Part shown: positions 8,858 to 15,835 of the stretch, in pieces
How the letters are laid out: each line of letters starts with the position of its first letter
Numbering within the stretch: the first letter of the stretch is position 1
NCBI RefSeq assembly: GCF_007097145.1
Contig: NZ_VJVZ01000007.1
Span: 203,267 to 267,266 of the forward strand
Length of the DNA: 64,000 bases
Direction: 5' to 3'
Origin: Flavobacterium zepuense
GTDB lineage: Bacteria > Bacteroidota > Bacteroidia > Flavobacteriales > Flavobacteriaceae
The notes under the pieces: model-generated
The model's database searches: none
The model's input: the letters and a program-made list of their open reading frames with translations, nothing else
What the model was told of the DNA's origin: nothing
Translations under genes and position numbers: made by a program

Positions 8858-9295
8858 ATGAAAATGCACAGGGATATCCTTATAATTGAGGATGATGAAG
8901 ATGACAGGGACATTTTACAGGAAATATTCAGGGATTTAGGGTATAAGAACAAAATACTCTTTTTTTCTGATAGTAGTGAGGCGCTTACCTACATTAGGAA
9001 ACCGGAAGTTGAGCCTTTTATTATAATATCCGACATAAACATGCCTAAACTGGGCGGTTTTGAGCTTAGGGATATTATACTGGAAGAAGAGCTTTTAAGC
9101 GATAAAGACATTCCGTACATTTTTATATCTAACGCCCAGGACGAATATTCTGTTAAACAGGCCAACAAACTTGCCATACAGGGGTATATCCATAAAGGGA
9201 CCGACTATAATAAGTACAAAGAAAAAATACGCAACCTTATAGATTACTGGAAAGAGAACATCAACACTTTTTCTTCACCTAAAAGGACACAATAA
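8858..9295 (+). CDS. Single-domain CheY/Rcp1-like response regulator
   Basis: 145 residues, entirely a receiver domain: acidic residues EDDEDD (about 11-16), phospho-acceptor D59 in IIISDINMPKLGG, S91 in YIFISNAQ and K113 in GYIHKGTDY. There is no output domain, so it works as a phosphorelay intermediate or by binding a partner. The ILIIEDDEDD start and the long alpha4-beta5 region resemble the Rcp1 group that partners with phytochrome-like or hybrid kinases. It stands alone: divergent from the thioredoxin-fold gene upstream and ended by a strong bidirectional terminator. No cognate kinase gene is adjacent. Confidence 0.93.
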   Translation: MKMHRDILIIEDDEDDRDILQEIFRDLGYKNKILFFSDSSEALTYIRKPEVEPFIIISDINMPKLGGFELRDIILEEELLSDKDIPYIFISNAQDEYSVKQANKLAIQGYIHKGTDYNKYKEKIRNLIDYWKENINTFSSPKRTQ

Positions 9296-9300
9296 AACAA

Positions 9301-9324
9301 AAGCCCCAATATTGGGGCTTTTTC
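9301..9324. terminator. Bidirectional terminator
   Basis: Perfect arms AAGCCCCAA (9301-9309) and TTGGGGCTT (9312-9320), followed by T residues on the plus strand and preceded by ACAAAA, which gives a T tract on the minus strand. It separates the convergent response-regulator and rhodanese genes. Confidence 0.88.
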
Positions 9325-9346
9325 ATTGTAATACGGTTTCTAACAC

Positions 9347-9664
9347 TTAGCTTTGAGGCTCTACCACCGGGCCCTGCCATTGCATAATGCCCCCGGAAAG
9401 GTTGTAGGCTTTTTCAAAACCAAGCTGGTTCATTACATTACAGGCATTACCGCTGCGGGCCCCGCTCCTGCAATACACATAATAGGTTTTGCTTTTATCA
9501 AGTTCTTCAAGGGCATCAATAAAGCCCTGGCCTTTGTAAATGTCAATATTAATGGCTCCGGGAATAATACCCTCGTTCCATTCGTCTTCGGTGCGAACGT
9601 CCAGTATAACAGCGTTGCTGTCATTCTGTGCGTCTTCCCACCATTGCTCCTGAGATATATTCAT
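9347..9664 (-). CDS. Cytoplasmic single-domain rhodanese
   Basis: 105 residues without signal peptide. Rhodanese fold with ILDVRTEDEWNEGIIPGA near the start and the active-site loop CRSGARS (catalytic Cys about 65), ending GGIMQWQG as in the GlpE/PspE group. It acts as a thiosulfate/persulfide sulfurtransferase. It lies downstream of the redoxin (28 bases) and TlpA-like genes on the same strand, so a three-gene thiol-redox operon is likely. This is the second rhodanese within 2 kb; unlike the first it lacks the lipoprotein signal, so one acts in the envelope and the other in the cytoplasm. Confidence 0.93.
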   Translation of the reverse strand: MNISQEQWWEDAQNDSNAVILDVRTEDEWNEGIIPGAINIDIYKGQGFIDALEELDKSKTYYVYCRSGARSGNACNVMNQLGFEKAYNLSGGIMQWQGPVVEPQS

Positions 9665-9692
9665 AGTATTGGTTATAATTTAGGCAAAGGTA

Positions 9693-10301
9693 TTATGCTT
9701 TTATGGAACAGCCAATAGCCTTAGTTTCTTTTACCGTTACCTCTTTGCCTTTTACAAGGGCATCTACGGCATTTTCTACATATTTTTGTTTTACGGCGGC
9801 TGCATCTTCATAATTATCGTCAATAGCGCCTATGTATTTTACTATGTTGCCTTTTGCCGTTTTTTGAAGCACATACACATGCGGTGTTTTAGTAGCGCCG
9901 TACTGAGGGAATATCTTCTGGCCCTCATCTAACAGGTACGGGAACGCGAATTTCTTATCCTTAGCCCTCTCCTGCATTTTTACAAAGCTATCGTCTTTTT
10001 GCTTTTCAGGGTTGTTGGGGTTAATGGCAATTACCGGGTAGCCCTGGCTTTTATATTTTTTATCGAGTGCAATTATCCTGTCTTCATACGCCTGTGCATA
10101 CGGGCAATGGTTACAGGTAAACACCACGATAAATCCTTTGGCCGACTTAAAATCTTTGAGCGATACCTTGTTACCATCTACATTTTTAAGGCTGAAGTCG
10201 GTTGCAATATCGCCAACTTTATACCCTACGGGAATATCACTTTTAAAGGCGGTAAGTGCGCCTATGGCAATAAACATTGCCAGGAACTTTATTGTTTTCA
10301 T
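9693..10301 (-). CDS. Secreted redoxin / thioredoxin-family protein (AhpC-TSA-like)
   Basis: 202 residues. Residues 1-20 are a signal-like hydrophobic stretch. The redoxin domain starts at VGDIATDFSLKNVDG and has the active segment FTCNHCPYAQAYEDR (Cys about 63 and 66). This TCNHCP form is typical of a thioredoxin-family branch common in Bacteroidota and Planctomycetota rather than classical peroxiredoxin. A further Cys near the C-terminus (IGCSIKA) could be a resolving residue. A peroxide-reducing or disulfide-exchange role in the periplasm is plausible. It is 10 bases downstream of the TlpA-like lipoprotein gene. Confidence 0.9.
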   Translation of the reverse strand: MKTIKFLAMFIAIGALTAFKSDIPVGYKVGDIATDFSLKNVDGNKVSLKDFKSAKGFIVVFTCNHCPYAQAYEDRIIALDKKYKSQGYPVIAINPNNPEKQKDDSFVKMQERAKDKKFAFPYLLDEGQKIFPQYGATKTPHVYVLQKTAKGNIVKYIGAIDDNYEDAAAVKQKYVENAVDALVKGKEVTVKETKAIGCSIKA

Positions 10302-10311
10302 ACAAATTACA

Positions 10312-10908
10312 TTATTTAAAATTACTGATCTCTTTTTCTAACTCATCATAAGTAAACGACCGCTCGTAAAATTTTCGCATATCCTTATTATAAATGAGTG
10401 TGGCAGGTATGGCGCCACTCCATGTACTGTCTACCTTAGGTATCCAGCTGTCGGCATCGGGGTCGCGCAACAGCAGCACCTGGCTTTTAATCTGTTTTTG
10501 GTTGATAAATGGCAGCAGTTTAGTTTCAACCATCTTGGCCATATCCAGGCTTACCAGAATAACTTTTACTTTATTTTCTTTATACTTAGCGTTGATCTTT
10601 TCAAAATTAGGCAGCTCCTCTACACACGGCACGCACCAGGTAGCCCAAAAGTTCACTACATAAGTGGTGTCGTTTTTCTGCTTGAGGTAATATTCCAGTC
10701 CGGAATACTCATACGCATTTACCGATACAGTATCGTTACTATATACTTTTAAAGGTTTTGGAGGTTGTATTATGGTAGTATCTACTATTGGTATTGCAGG
10801 TTCCTGTGTGGTAATCTCGGTGTTATCTGCTCTTTCTTTACAGCTTATTGCAAAGCTGCACAGCAACATAACTCCTGCTATTACCGGTATTTTTGGTGTA
10901 AAACGCAT
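10312..10908 (-). CDS. TlpA-like thiol:disulfide lipoprotein
   Basis: 198 residues from the ATG at 10908 (MRFTPK). An in-frame ATG at 10929 would add seven residues without changing the signal. Lipoprotein signal ending FAISC (lipid Cys 23), a Thr/Pro-rich linker (about 25-55), then a TlpA/ResA-type thioredoxin domain with NFWATWCVPCVEELP (Cys 92 and 95) and GAIPATLIYN with the cis-Pro. It is anchored in the envelope and probably reduces disulfides of exported substrates. First gene of the likely operon TlpA-redoxin-rhodanese. It is divergent from the MarR gene, and the two share a 150-base promoter region containing the MarR-type operators. Confidence 0.9.
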   Translation of the reverse strand: MRFTPKIPVIAGVMLLCSFAISCKERADNTEITTQEPAIPIVDTTIIQPPKPLKVYSNDTVSVNAYEYSGLEYYLKQKNDTTYVVNFWATWCVPCVEELPNFEKINAKYKENKVKVILVSLDMAKMVETKLLPFINQKQIKSQVLLLRDPDADSWIPKVDSTWSGAIPATLIYNKDMRKFYERSFTYDELEKEISNFK

Positions 10909-10994
10909 TGTTGTAAAAATTATAAACATCTAAAATTACTCCAGTATCAAAAGCACTTAATTTCTTTAACAAAAAATTAACAATCTTATTTACG

Positions 10995-11046
10995 TTTGTA
11001 ACAATTACATATACTACATTTGTACATACAAATATTGTAGATACAA
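10995..11046 (+). promoter_or_regulatory. MarR promoter with two tandem palindromic operators
   Basis: A -33 TTTG (10995-10998) and a -7 TACATTTG (11015-11022) fit the Bacteroidota promoter form with a 16-base spacer. A perfect inverted repeat ATTTGTA-CA-TACAAAT (11018-11033) overlaps the -7 box. A second copy of its core, TTGTA-GA-TACAA, lies at 11035-11046 with the same 2-base centre. Centre-to-centre distance is 15 bases. This is the expected position for autorepression by the downstream MarR protein and could also affect the divergent TlpA-like gene. Confidence 0.7.
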
Positions 11047-11074
11047 GTTTATTAATAACGCTATAATAAATGTA

Positions 11075-11533
11075 ATGATTATGAAGATTGAAGAGGTACT
11101 TAAAAGCGAAAATTTAACTCTTGCCAAACAGGCAATCATGAACGTTATGTATACTCACAACGTAGTTGCCGAGAATACGCTGGAGGTTATGAAGGCATAC
11201 GACCTGTCTCCCGAGCAGTTTAATGTACTGCGCATACTAAGGGGCCAAAAAGGAAAGCCAACCAATATGAGCGTTATACAGGAACGGATGATTGCAAAAA
11301 CAAGCAACACTACCCGCCTTGTAGATAAGCTTTTGCTGAAAGGCTTAGTAAAGCGCGAAGTATGCCCCGACAACCGACGTAAGATGGAAATAACCGTTAC
11401 CCAAAGAGGCCTTGACCTGCTTACTGAAATAGACCCTAAGGTGGAAGAGAACGAAACCCGTTTTGCCAACAACCTTACTCTCGCTGAACAGGAACAGCTT
11501 GTTTACCTACTGGAAAAATACAGAACATTATAA
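11075..11533 (+). CDS. MarR-family transcriptional regulator
   Basis: 152 residues. Winged-helix MarR fold: helical N-terminus, LSPEQFNVLRILRGQKG as helices 2-3, recognition region IQERMIAKTSNTTRLVDKLLLKGLV, and wing KREVCPDNRRKMEITVTQRG. The single Cys (PDNRR neighbour, about residue 97) could be a redox sensor, which is inference. An ATG at 11081 would also be possible. Eleven bases separate it from the nitroreductase gene, so the pair is an operon; the YceI gene may also belong. The operators in its own promoter suggest autoregulation with release by an electrophile or quinone-like ligand, a common pattern for MarR-nitroreductase pairs. Confidence 0.93.
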   Translation: MIMKIEEVLKSENLTLAKQAIMNVMYTHNVVAENTLEVMKAYDLSPEQFNVLRILRGQKGKPTNMSVIQERMIAKTSNTTRLVDKLLLKGLVKREVCPDNRRKMEITVTQRGLDLLTEIDPKVEENETRFANNLTLAEQEQLVYLLEKYRTL

Positions 11534-11544
11534 TACTAAATACC

Positions 11545-12183
11545 ATGTTAAATTATATTGACAGTCTTAAATGGCGCTATGCCGTTAAAAAATATGATAC
11601 TACTAAAAAAGTATCTGCTGAGGATCTTGAAACTCTTAAAGAAGCCGTTCGACACAGCGTATCAGGCTTTGGTCTACAGCCTTACAAAATACTAATTGTA
11701 GAAACACAATCAGTTAAAGAGCAACTTACAGAAGCCGCCGGTGGCAACAATAAAAATGTTTTTGCCGATGCCTCCCACCTGTTTATATTTGCTAACGAGC
11801 AAAATGCCGGTGCTACGCATGTAGATAATTACTTAAATAACATTACCACACAACGCAACGTAGCTAAAGAAGCAGTAAGTGGTTTTGGAGATTATATTAA
11901 CGGTTTTCTTAATGGGCTTACCGAAGAGCAACGTAATAATTGGGCCGCTAAACAGGCATATATTGCGCTTTCTACACTTATTAACAGCGCTGCACTTTTA
12001 AAAATTGATGCCACTCCTATGGAAGGTTTTGATGCCGCTAAAGTAAACCAGATACTTAACCTGGAAGAAAAAGGCCTAAATGCCGCAGTAATGGCTGCTA
12101 TTGGCTACCGCCACGAAGAAGATGCTATGCAGCATGCAAAAAAAGTGCGCAAACCTAACGAAGAATTATTTATTACACTATAA
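11545..12183 (+). CDS. NAD(P)H-dependent nitroreductase-family oxidoreductase
   Basis: 212 residues, the usual size of the NfsB/YdjA-like flavin reductases. The N-terminal LKWRYAVKKYDTTKKVS matches the FMN phosphate-binding segment with paired basic residues, SGFGLQPYKILIVE is the substrate-site loop, and AAIGYRHEEDAMQHAKKVRK at the C-terminus is the second FMN segment typical of the family. It is a homodimeric cytoplasmic FMN enzyme reducing quinones or nitro compounds with NAD(P)H. It follows the MarR gene at 11 bases, which suggests induction by its own substrates. Confidence 0.92.
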   Translation: MLNYIDSLKWRYAVKKYDTTKKVSAEDLETLKEAVRHSVSGFGLQPYKILIVETQSVKEQLTEAAGGNNKNVFADASHLFIFANEQNAGATHVDNYLNNITTQRNVAKEAVSGFGDYINGFLNGLTEEQRNNWAAKQAYIALSTLINSAALLKIDATPMEGFDAAKVNQILNLEEKGLNAAVMAAIGYRHEEDAMQHAKKVRKPNEELFITL

Positions 12184-12215
12184 TTTTATAAACTCAAATT
12201 TTAATTTAAACAACA

Positions 12216-12785
12216 ATGAAAAATTTCAAATCAATTGCAATTGCATTAGTAGTAGCACTAACAACTCTTACAGCTACTGCTCAGGACAAAAAAATCAACA
12301 CTACTGCAAGCTCTATCAACTGGGTTGGTAAAAAAGTAACAGGCCAGCACTCTGGTACAGTTAACTTTAAAGATGGCGTTCTTAGCTTTAAAGGCAATAA
12401 ACTTACAGGCGGTAATGTTACTATAGACATGAACTCTATCGCAGTAACCGACCTTAAAGCAGGCGAAGGTAAAGAGAAACTTGAAGGCCACTTAAAAGCT
12501 GCTGACTTCTTTGGTACTGATAAATATGCTACTTCTAAACTTGTATTTAAAACTGTTAAAGAAAAAAGCAAAAACGTTTATACTGTAACTGCCGATCTTA
12601 CTATTAAAAACGTTACTAAGCCTGTAACTTTTGACCTTACTGTTGGTAAAAATGCTGCTTCAACTGCATTTAACATAGACAGGACTAAATTTGGTATCGA
12701 GTACAAATCAGGAAGTGTATTTGATGGTTTAGGCGATACTGCCATCAGCGACGAATTTGAAGTTTCTATCAAATTAGTATACTAA
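12216..12785 (+). CDS. Secreted YceI-family lipid-binding protein
   Basis: 189 residues. A signal peptide of 22 residues (cleavage after TATAQ) is followed by the YceI lipocalin-like barrel: INWVGKKVTGQHSGTVNF, VTIDMNSIAVTDLKAGEGKE, HLKAADFFGTDKYATSKLVF, LTIKNVTKPVTFDLTVG and DRTKFGIEYKSG. Family members bind polyisoprenoids or fatty acids in the periplasm and respond to stress. It is 32 bases after the nitroreductase gene and ends at a strong terminator, so it is probably the third gene of the MarR operon. A cytoplasmic relative lies at 28665-29195. Confidence 0.93.
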   Translation: MKNFKSIAIALVVALTTLTATAQDKKINTTASSINWVGKKVTGQHSGTVNFKDGVLSFKGNKLTGGNVTIDMNSIAVTDLKAGEGKEKLEGHLKAADFFGTDKYATSKLVFKTVKEKSKNVYTVTADLTIKNVTKPVTFDLTVGKNAASTAFNIDRTKFGIEYKSGSVFDGLGDTAISDEFEVSIKLVY

Positions 12786-12828
12786 TTAACGATTATCAGA
12801 TATTTAGAATTTTAGATATTTAGATTAA

Positions 12829-12861
12829 AAAACGGGCTGTGGTAATCACAGCCCGTTTTGT
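12829..12861 (+). terminator. Strong terminator after the MarR-nitroreductase-YceI operon
   Basis: Perfect 13-bp arms AAAACGGGCTGTG (12829-12841) and CACAGCCCGTTTT (12847-12859), loop GTAAT, T tract included. Its A run on the left means it can also act for the convergent cysK gene. Confidence 0.92.
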
Positions 12862-12928
12862 ATTTATAAAGCTTTGTAACCCCAAAGCTAAACTCTGTCA
12901 CTTTGCAACTTTGTATCTTTGCAACTCC

Positions 12929-13837
12929 CTAAAAAAGCCCCTCAATAGAAAGGTAACGCTCTCCGGTATCGTAGTTAAATGTCAACACTACCGCATCATC
13001 AGGTATTTCGGCAAGTTTTTTATTTACTGCTGCTAATGATCCGCCGGTAGATATACCCGCCAGCAAACCCTCTTTTTTGGCAACGTTACGGGCAAATTCA
13101 AATGCATCATCTTTTGCCACCTGAATTACACCATCTATAACATCGCTGTTATAAATAGACGGCACAAAACCCGCACCAATACCCTGTATAGGGTGCAGCC
13201 CGGGGTTGCCACCGCTCAATACAGGCGATAATTCGGGCTCAACAGCAAATACCTTAAGACTGGGCCATTTTTGCTTTAAAACTTCTGCTACGCCCGTTAT
13301 ATGGCCTCCCGTACCCACACCGGTAATAACATAGTCGATACCGTCAGGAAAGTCGGCTATAATTTCCTGAGCCGTAGTCTTACGGTGAATATCCACATTA
13401 GCCGGGTTATCAAACTGGCGCGGCGACCAGGCGTTAGGTGTAGATGCCGTTAGCTCAGCAGCCTTTTCAATAGCACCTTTCATGCCTTTTTCGCGTGGTG
13501 TAAGCTCAAACTCCGCCCCGTAAATAGACATCAGTTTCCTGCGCTCAATACTCATACTCTCCGGCATTACCAGGATAAGTTTATAACCTTTAACCGCCGC
13601 AACGAGCGCCAGGCCAATACCCGTATTGCCCGATGTAGGCTCAACAATAACACTATCTTTAGTCAGCAGGCCTTTTGCTTCAGCATCTTCTATCATCGCT
13701 AAGGCAATCCTGTCTTTAATGCTGTTTCCGGGGTTATTGCGTTCCAGTTTTATCCACACATTTTTGCCGGGAAAAAGCTGGTTCAGTTTTACATGGGGCG
13801 TGTTGCCTATGGTTTCTAAAATACTATTTGCTTTCAT
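12929..13837 (-). CDS. cysK: Cysteine synthase (O-acetylserine sulfhydrylase)
   Basis: 302 residues, the size of the cysK/cysM group. PLP-binding Lys 41 sits in [10 protein letters not shown]; the substrate loop is [11 protein letters not shown]; the phosphate-binding loop is [22 protein letters not shown] is near the end. It condenses O-acetylserine with sulfide to give cysteine in the cytoplasm. It follows cysE by 15 bases, so the two final steps of cysteine synthesis are in one operon, controlled by the upstream leader-peptide/terminator region. NPGNSIKDR is between the CysK and CysM forms, so the isozyme letter is uncertain. Confidence 0.95.
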   Translation of the reverse strand: MKANSILETIGNTPHVKLNQLFPGKNVWIKLERNNPGNSIKDRIALAMIEDAEAKGLLTKDSVIVEPTSGNTGIGLALVAAVKGYKLILVMPESMSIERRKLMSIYGAEFELTPREKGMKGAIEKAAELTASTPNAWSPRQFDNPANVDIHRKTTAQEIIADFPDGIDYVITGVGTGGHITGVAEVLKQKWPSLKVFAVEPELSPVLSGGNPGLHPIQGIGAGFVPSIYNSDVIDGVIQVAKDDAFEFARNVAKKEGLLAGISTGGSLAAVNKKLAEIPDDAVVLTFNYDTGERYLSIEGLF

Positions 13838-13852
13838 ATATCGAATTTGATT

Positions 13853-14668
13853 TTATATTACAAAATTTAGGGGCTCAGGAAATGCATCCCTGCTTTTTAC
13901 CGATGCCACGCTCTTGTGGTACACCAGCGAGTTGGGTGGGATAGAATTGGTTATCCAAACATTACCCCCAATAACCGACTCATCGCCTATAACCGTTTTA
14001 CCACCTAAAATGGTAGCGTTTGCATAAATGGTAACGCCATTGCCTATGGTGGGGTGGCGTTTTACCTCGGCATCGGCCTTGCTTACGCTGAGGGCACCCA
14101 GAGTTACACCCTGGTACATTTTTACGTCATCGCCAATAATTGATGTTTCACCAATAACAATACCGGTACCGTGGTCTATAAAAAAGCGGTTGCCAATGGT
14201 GGCACCGGGGTGAATATCAATTCCCGTTTTACCATGAACATACTCGCTAAGCAGCCGCGGAAGCATGGGCACGTGCTGTTTCCACAACTCATGGGCGGTC
14301 CTGTAAACGGCTATTGCAAAAAATCCGGGATAGGCCACCAGCACTTCGCTACGCGATTTTGCGGCAGGATCGTATTCAAAAATTGCCTTTAGATCATCTT
14401 CAAGTTTTTGATGAAGTATAAGAGCCTTATCTTTTAATAATAAGAGTAATGACTGTATTTCTATATCATCTAAACCAACAAGATTCAACAGCCCAGAAAG
14501 CACGCCTTCAAGCTCTTTTTCCTTTGTTAGAAAATAATCATAGTCATGGTATTGCGGCCCGATACAGAACATCCATTGAAAGAATTCTTCTATCCAGTAT
14601 TCGGTCTTTGCCTTGTTGGGCAACAGGCCACTTTTTAAATAATTAGCAGTGTAAATAGGATGTTTCAT
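13853..14668 (-). CDS. cysE: Serine O-acetyltransferase
   Basis: 271 residues. An N-terminal helical domain (about 1-140) is followed by a left-handed beta-helix of hexapeptide repeats: [60 protein letters not shown]. Catalytic residues are seen in the family positions (H153, D165/H166 in FFIDHGTGI). It acetylates serine with acetyl-CoA for CysK. The C-terminus does not end in the Ile-containing DGI-type tail of enteric CysE, although it does end in Ile (LNFVI), which could still insert into the CysK active site. First gene of the operon. Its ATG lies only 16 bases after a terminator-like hairpin and 86 bases after a Cys-rich leader peptide. Confidence 0.95.
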   Translation of the reverse strand: MKHPIYTANYLKSGLLPNKAKTEYWIEEFFQWMFCIGPQYHDYDYFLTKEKELEGVLSGLLNLVGLDDIEIQSLLLLLKDKALILHQKLEDDLKAIFEYDPAAKSRSEVLVAYPGFFAIAVYRTAHELWKQHVPMLPRLLSEYVHGKTGIDIHPGATIGNRFFIDHGTGIVIGETSIIGDDVKMYQGVTLGALSVSKADAEVKRHPTIGNGVTIYANATILGGKTVIGDESVIGGNVWITNSIPPNSLVYHKSVASVKSRDAFPEPLNFVI

Positions 14669-14684
14669 GTAACTTAAAAAAATA

Positions 14685-14710
14685 AAAGCTCCCCGAAACC
14701 GAGAAGCTTT
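14685..14710 (-). terminator. Attenuator-type terminator upstream of cysE
   Basis: On the minus strand the hairpin has arms AAAGCTTCTCG (14710-14700) and CGGGGAGCTTT (14695-14685), with two G-T pairs and a four-base loop, followed at once by TATTTTTTTAA. It lies inside the cysE leader, after the Cys-rich peptide and 16 bases before the cysE ATG, so it would stop transcription before the operon. A possible competing pairing is GCTCTTGC (14751-14744) with GCAAAGC (14712-14706), which would open the first terminator arm. Confidence 0.75.
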
Positions 14711-14754
14711 GCTTTATATTTATAACTAACCTAAACGGCAGCAGCAAGAGCCAC

Positions 14755-14790
14755 TCATAACAAGGAACAACAGGTACATACTGAAAACAT
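14755..14790 (-). CDS. Cys-rich leader peptide of the cysE-cysK operon (11 residues)
   Basis: Minus-strand ORF MFSVCTCCSLL with three Cys codons (all TGT) at 14778-14776, 14772-14770 and 14769-14767, then TGA. It lies between a well-formed promoter and a terminator hairpin that precedes cysE. A ribosome stalled at the Cys codons would leave GCTCTTGC (14751-14744) free to pair with the terminator's 5' arm, whereas one that reaches the stop would cover it. This matches classical amino-acid attenuation logic, with cysteine as the signal. The arrangement is seen directly in the sequence; the mechanism is inferred. Confidence 0.65.
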   Translation of the reverse strand: MFSVCTCCSLL

Positions 14791-14825
14791 AGAAGTTAGG
14801 ATCATTATTTATGTTTGACTTCTTA

Positions 14826-14858
14826 CAAATGTAAGCAAAAAATTTACTACCCTACAAA
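14826..14858 (-). promoter_or_regulatory. cysE operon promoter
   Basis: Read on the minus strand: TTTG (14858-14855), 21-base spacer, TACATTTG (14833-14826). This is a perfect match to the Bacteroidota -33/-7 pattern. A 6-bp inverted repeat CTTACA-AA-TGTAAG (14822-14835) overlaps the -7 box and CTAC/GTAG arms (14852-14855, 14863-14866) flank the -33, possible repressor sites. Transcription would begin near 14820, about 30 bases before the leader-peptide ATG. Confidence 0.7.
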
Positions 14859-14866
14859 TTTAGTAG

Positions 14867-15139
14867 ATTAATATTTATATGCAACAGGGTTACATCTTAA
14901 ATTTCAGGTAAAATAAGATACACTTATACTACTTAAACTTCAAAATGGTATCGAATCACTTATACATATGAGAGAGTAACTGTAACAGAAAAATCTTCCA
15001 ATTAAATATACATACATTAACAAAAACTTTACATGAAACACTATAATATACTGGAAAACAATATTTAATTTTACTATGATAGATATTTACTATCATTATT
15101 TCCGAAACCGTTTTTTGTTAATATTTTGTTAAGAACAAT
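14867..15139. other. AT-rich intergenic stretch
   Basis: About 270 bases between the cysE promoter and the TetR operators. Very AT-rich, without an ORF of note or a strong hairpin. Nothing recognisable. Confidence 0.5.
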
Positions 15140-15177
15140 TTAAACAAACGTTTAATTTAAACAAGTGTTTAACTTTG
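15140..15177 (+). promoter_or_regulatory. Two tandem 16-bp TetR-type operators on the efflux operon promoter
   Basis: TTAAACAAACGTTTAA (15140-15155) and TTAAACAAGTGTTTAA (15157-15172) are near-identical palindromes 17 bases apart. The second is a perfect 7-bp inverted repeat around AG. The -7 box TAACTTTG (15170-15177) overlaps the second site, so binding would block RNA polymerase. The TetR gene starts 34 bases downstream. Confidence 0.75.
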
Positions 15178-15211
15178 TGCCGTTATTTATATTCAGGTAA
15201 CAATTTAGGTT

Positions 15212-15835
15212 ATGACAGAATTTAATGATAAACAAATTGAGATTTTAAACGCCGCCGAAAAGCTGTTTGCAGAAGAAGGATTTGACGGAGCATCCATACG
15301 CACCATAGCAAAACTTGCCAACGTAAACATTGCCATGATATCGTATTACTTCGGGTCTAAAGAAAAGCTGCTTGAAGCATTGATCATTCACCGCACAAGC
15401 ACTATGAAGGTACAACTGGAGAACATTTCGAGAGAAGACCTCTCCCCTGCCGATAAAGTTGAGCGCCTTATAGACCTTTATATCAGCCGTATAAATGCTA
15501 ATAAATGCATGTACCAGATAATGCATTTTGAGCTTAGCACTAAAAAACGCATCCTTAATATGGAGAGCTTTATGACTATAAAGAAAGCCAATTCTGAAAT
15601 ATTTAAAAGGGTTATAGAGGATGGCCAGCAAAAAGGTGCTTTTAAAGCCGGGATTAATATAGATATGATTCCTGTAACCATTTTAGGCACTATTGTTCAC
15701 TTTAGGACCAACGCCCTCTTTTTTGAGCAAACCCTTGGCCTCACTACTGAAGAAGCCTTTGAAAGCTACATTACAAACGAGTTAACACTACACATTAAAC
15801 AAACCATTAAAGCGCTTTTAGCAAATGAAAATTAA
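15212..15835 (+). CDS. TetR-family transcriptional regulator of the efflux operon
   Basis: 207 residues. The N-terminal helix-turn-helix spans about 8-55 (ILNAAEKLFAEEGFDGASIR, IAKLANVNIAMISYYFGSKE), the standard TetR DNA-binding domain, followed by an all-helical ligand domain. It overlaps the TolC gene by 11 bases, so it is translated with the pump genes. Two palindromes over its own -7 box point to autorepression, relieved by a pump substrate. The ligand cannot be told from sequence. Confidence 0.95.
   Translation: MTEFNDKQIEILNAAEKLFAEEGFDGASIRTIAKLANVNIAMISYYFGSKEKLLEALIIHRTSTMKVQLENISREDLSPADKVERLIDLYISRINANKCMYQIMHFELSTKKRILNMESFMTIKKANSEIFKRVIEDGQQKGAFKAGINIDMIPVTILGTIVHFRTNALFFEQTLGLTTEEAFESYITNELTLHIKQTIKALLANEN

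Noticed and set aside
14731..14754. GTG-started frame VALAAAV directly after the Cys leader
   Set aside because: Too short and not related to cysteine; it is the in-frame continuation after the leader stop and probably only RNA structure.
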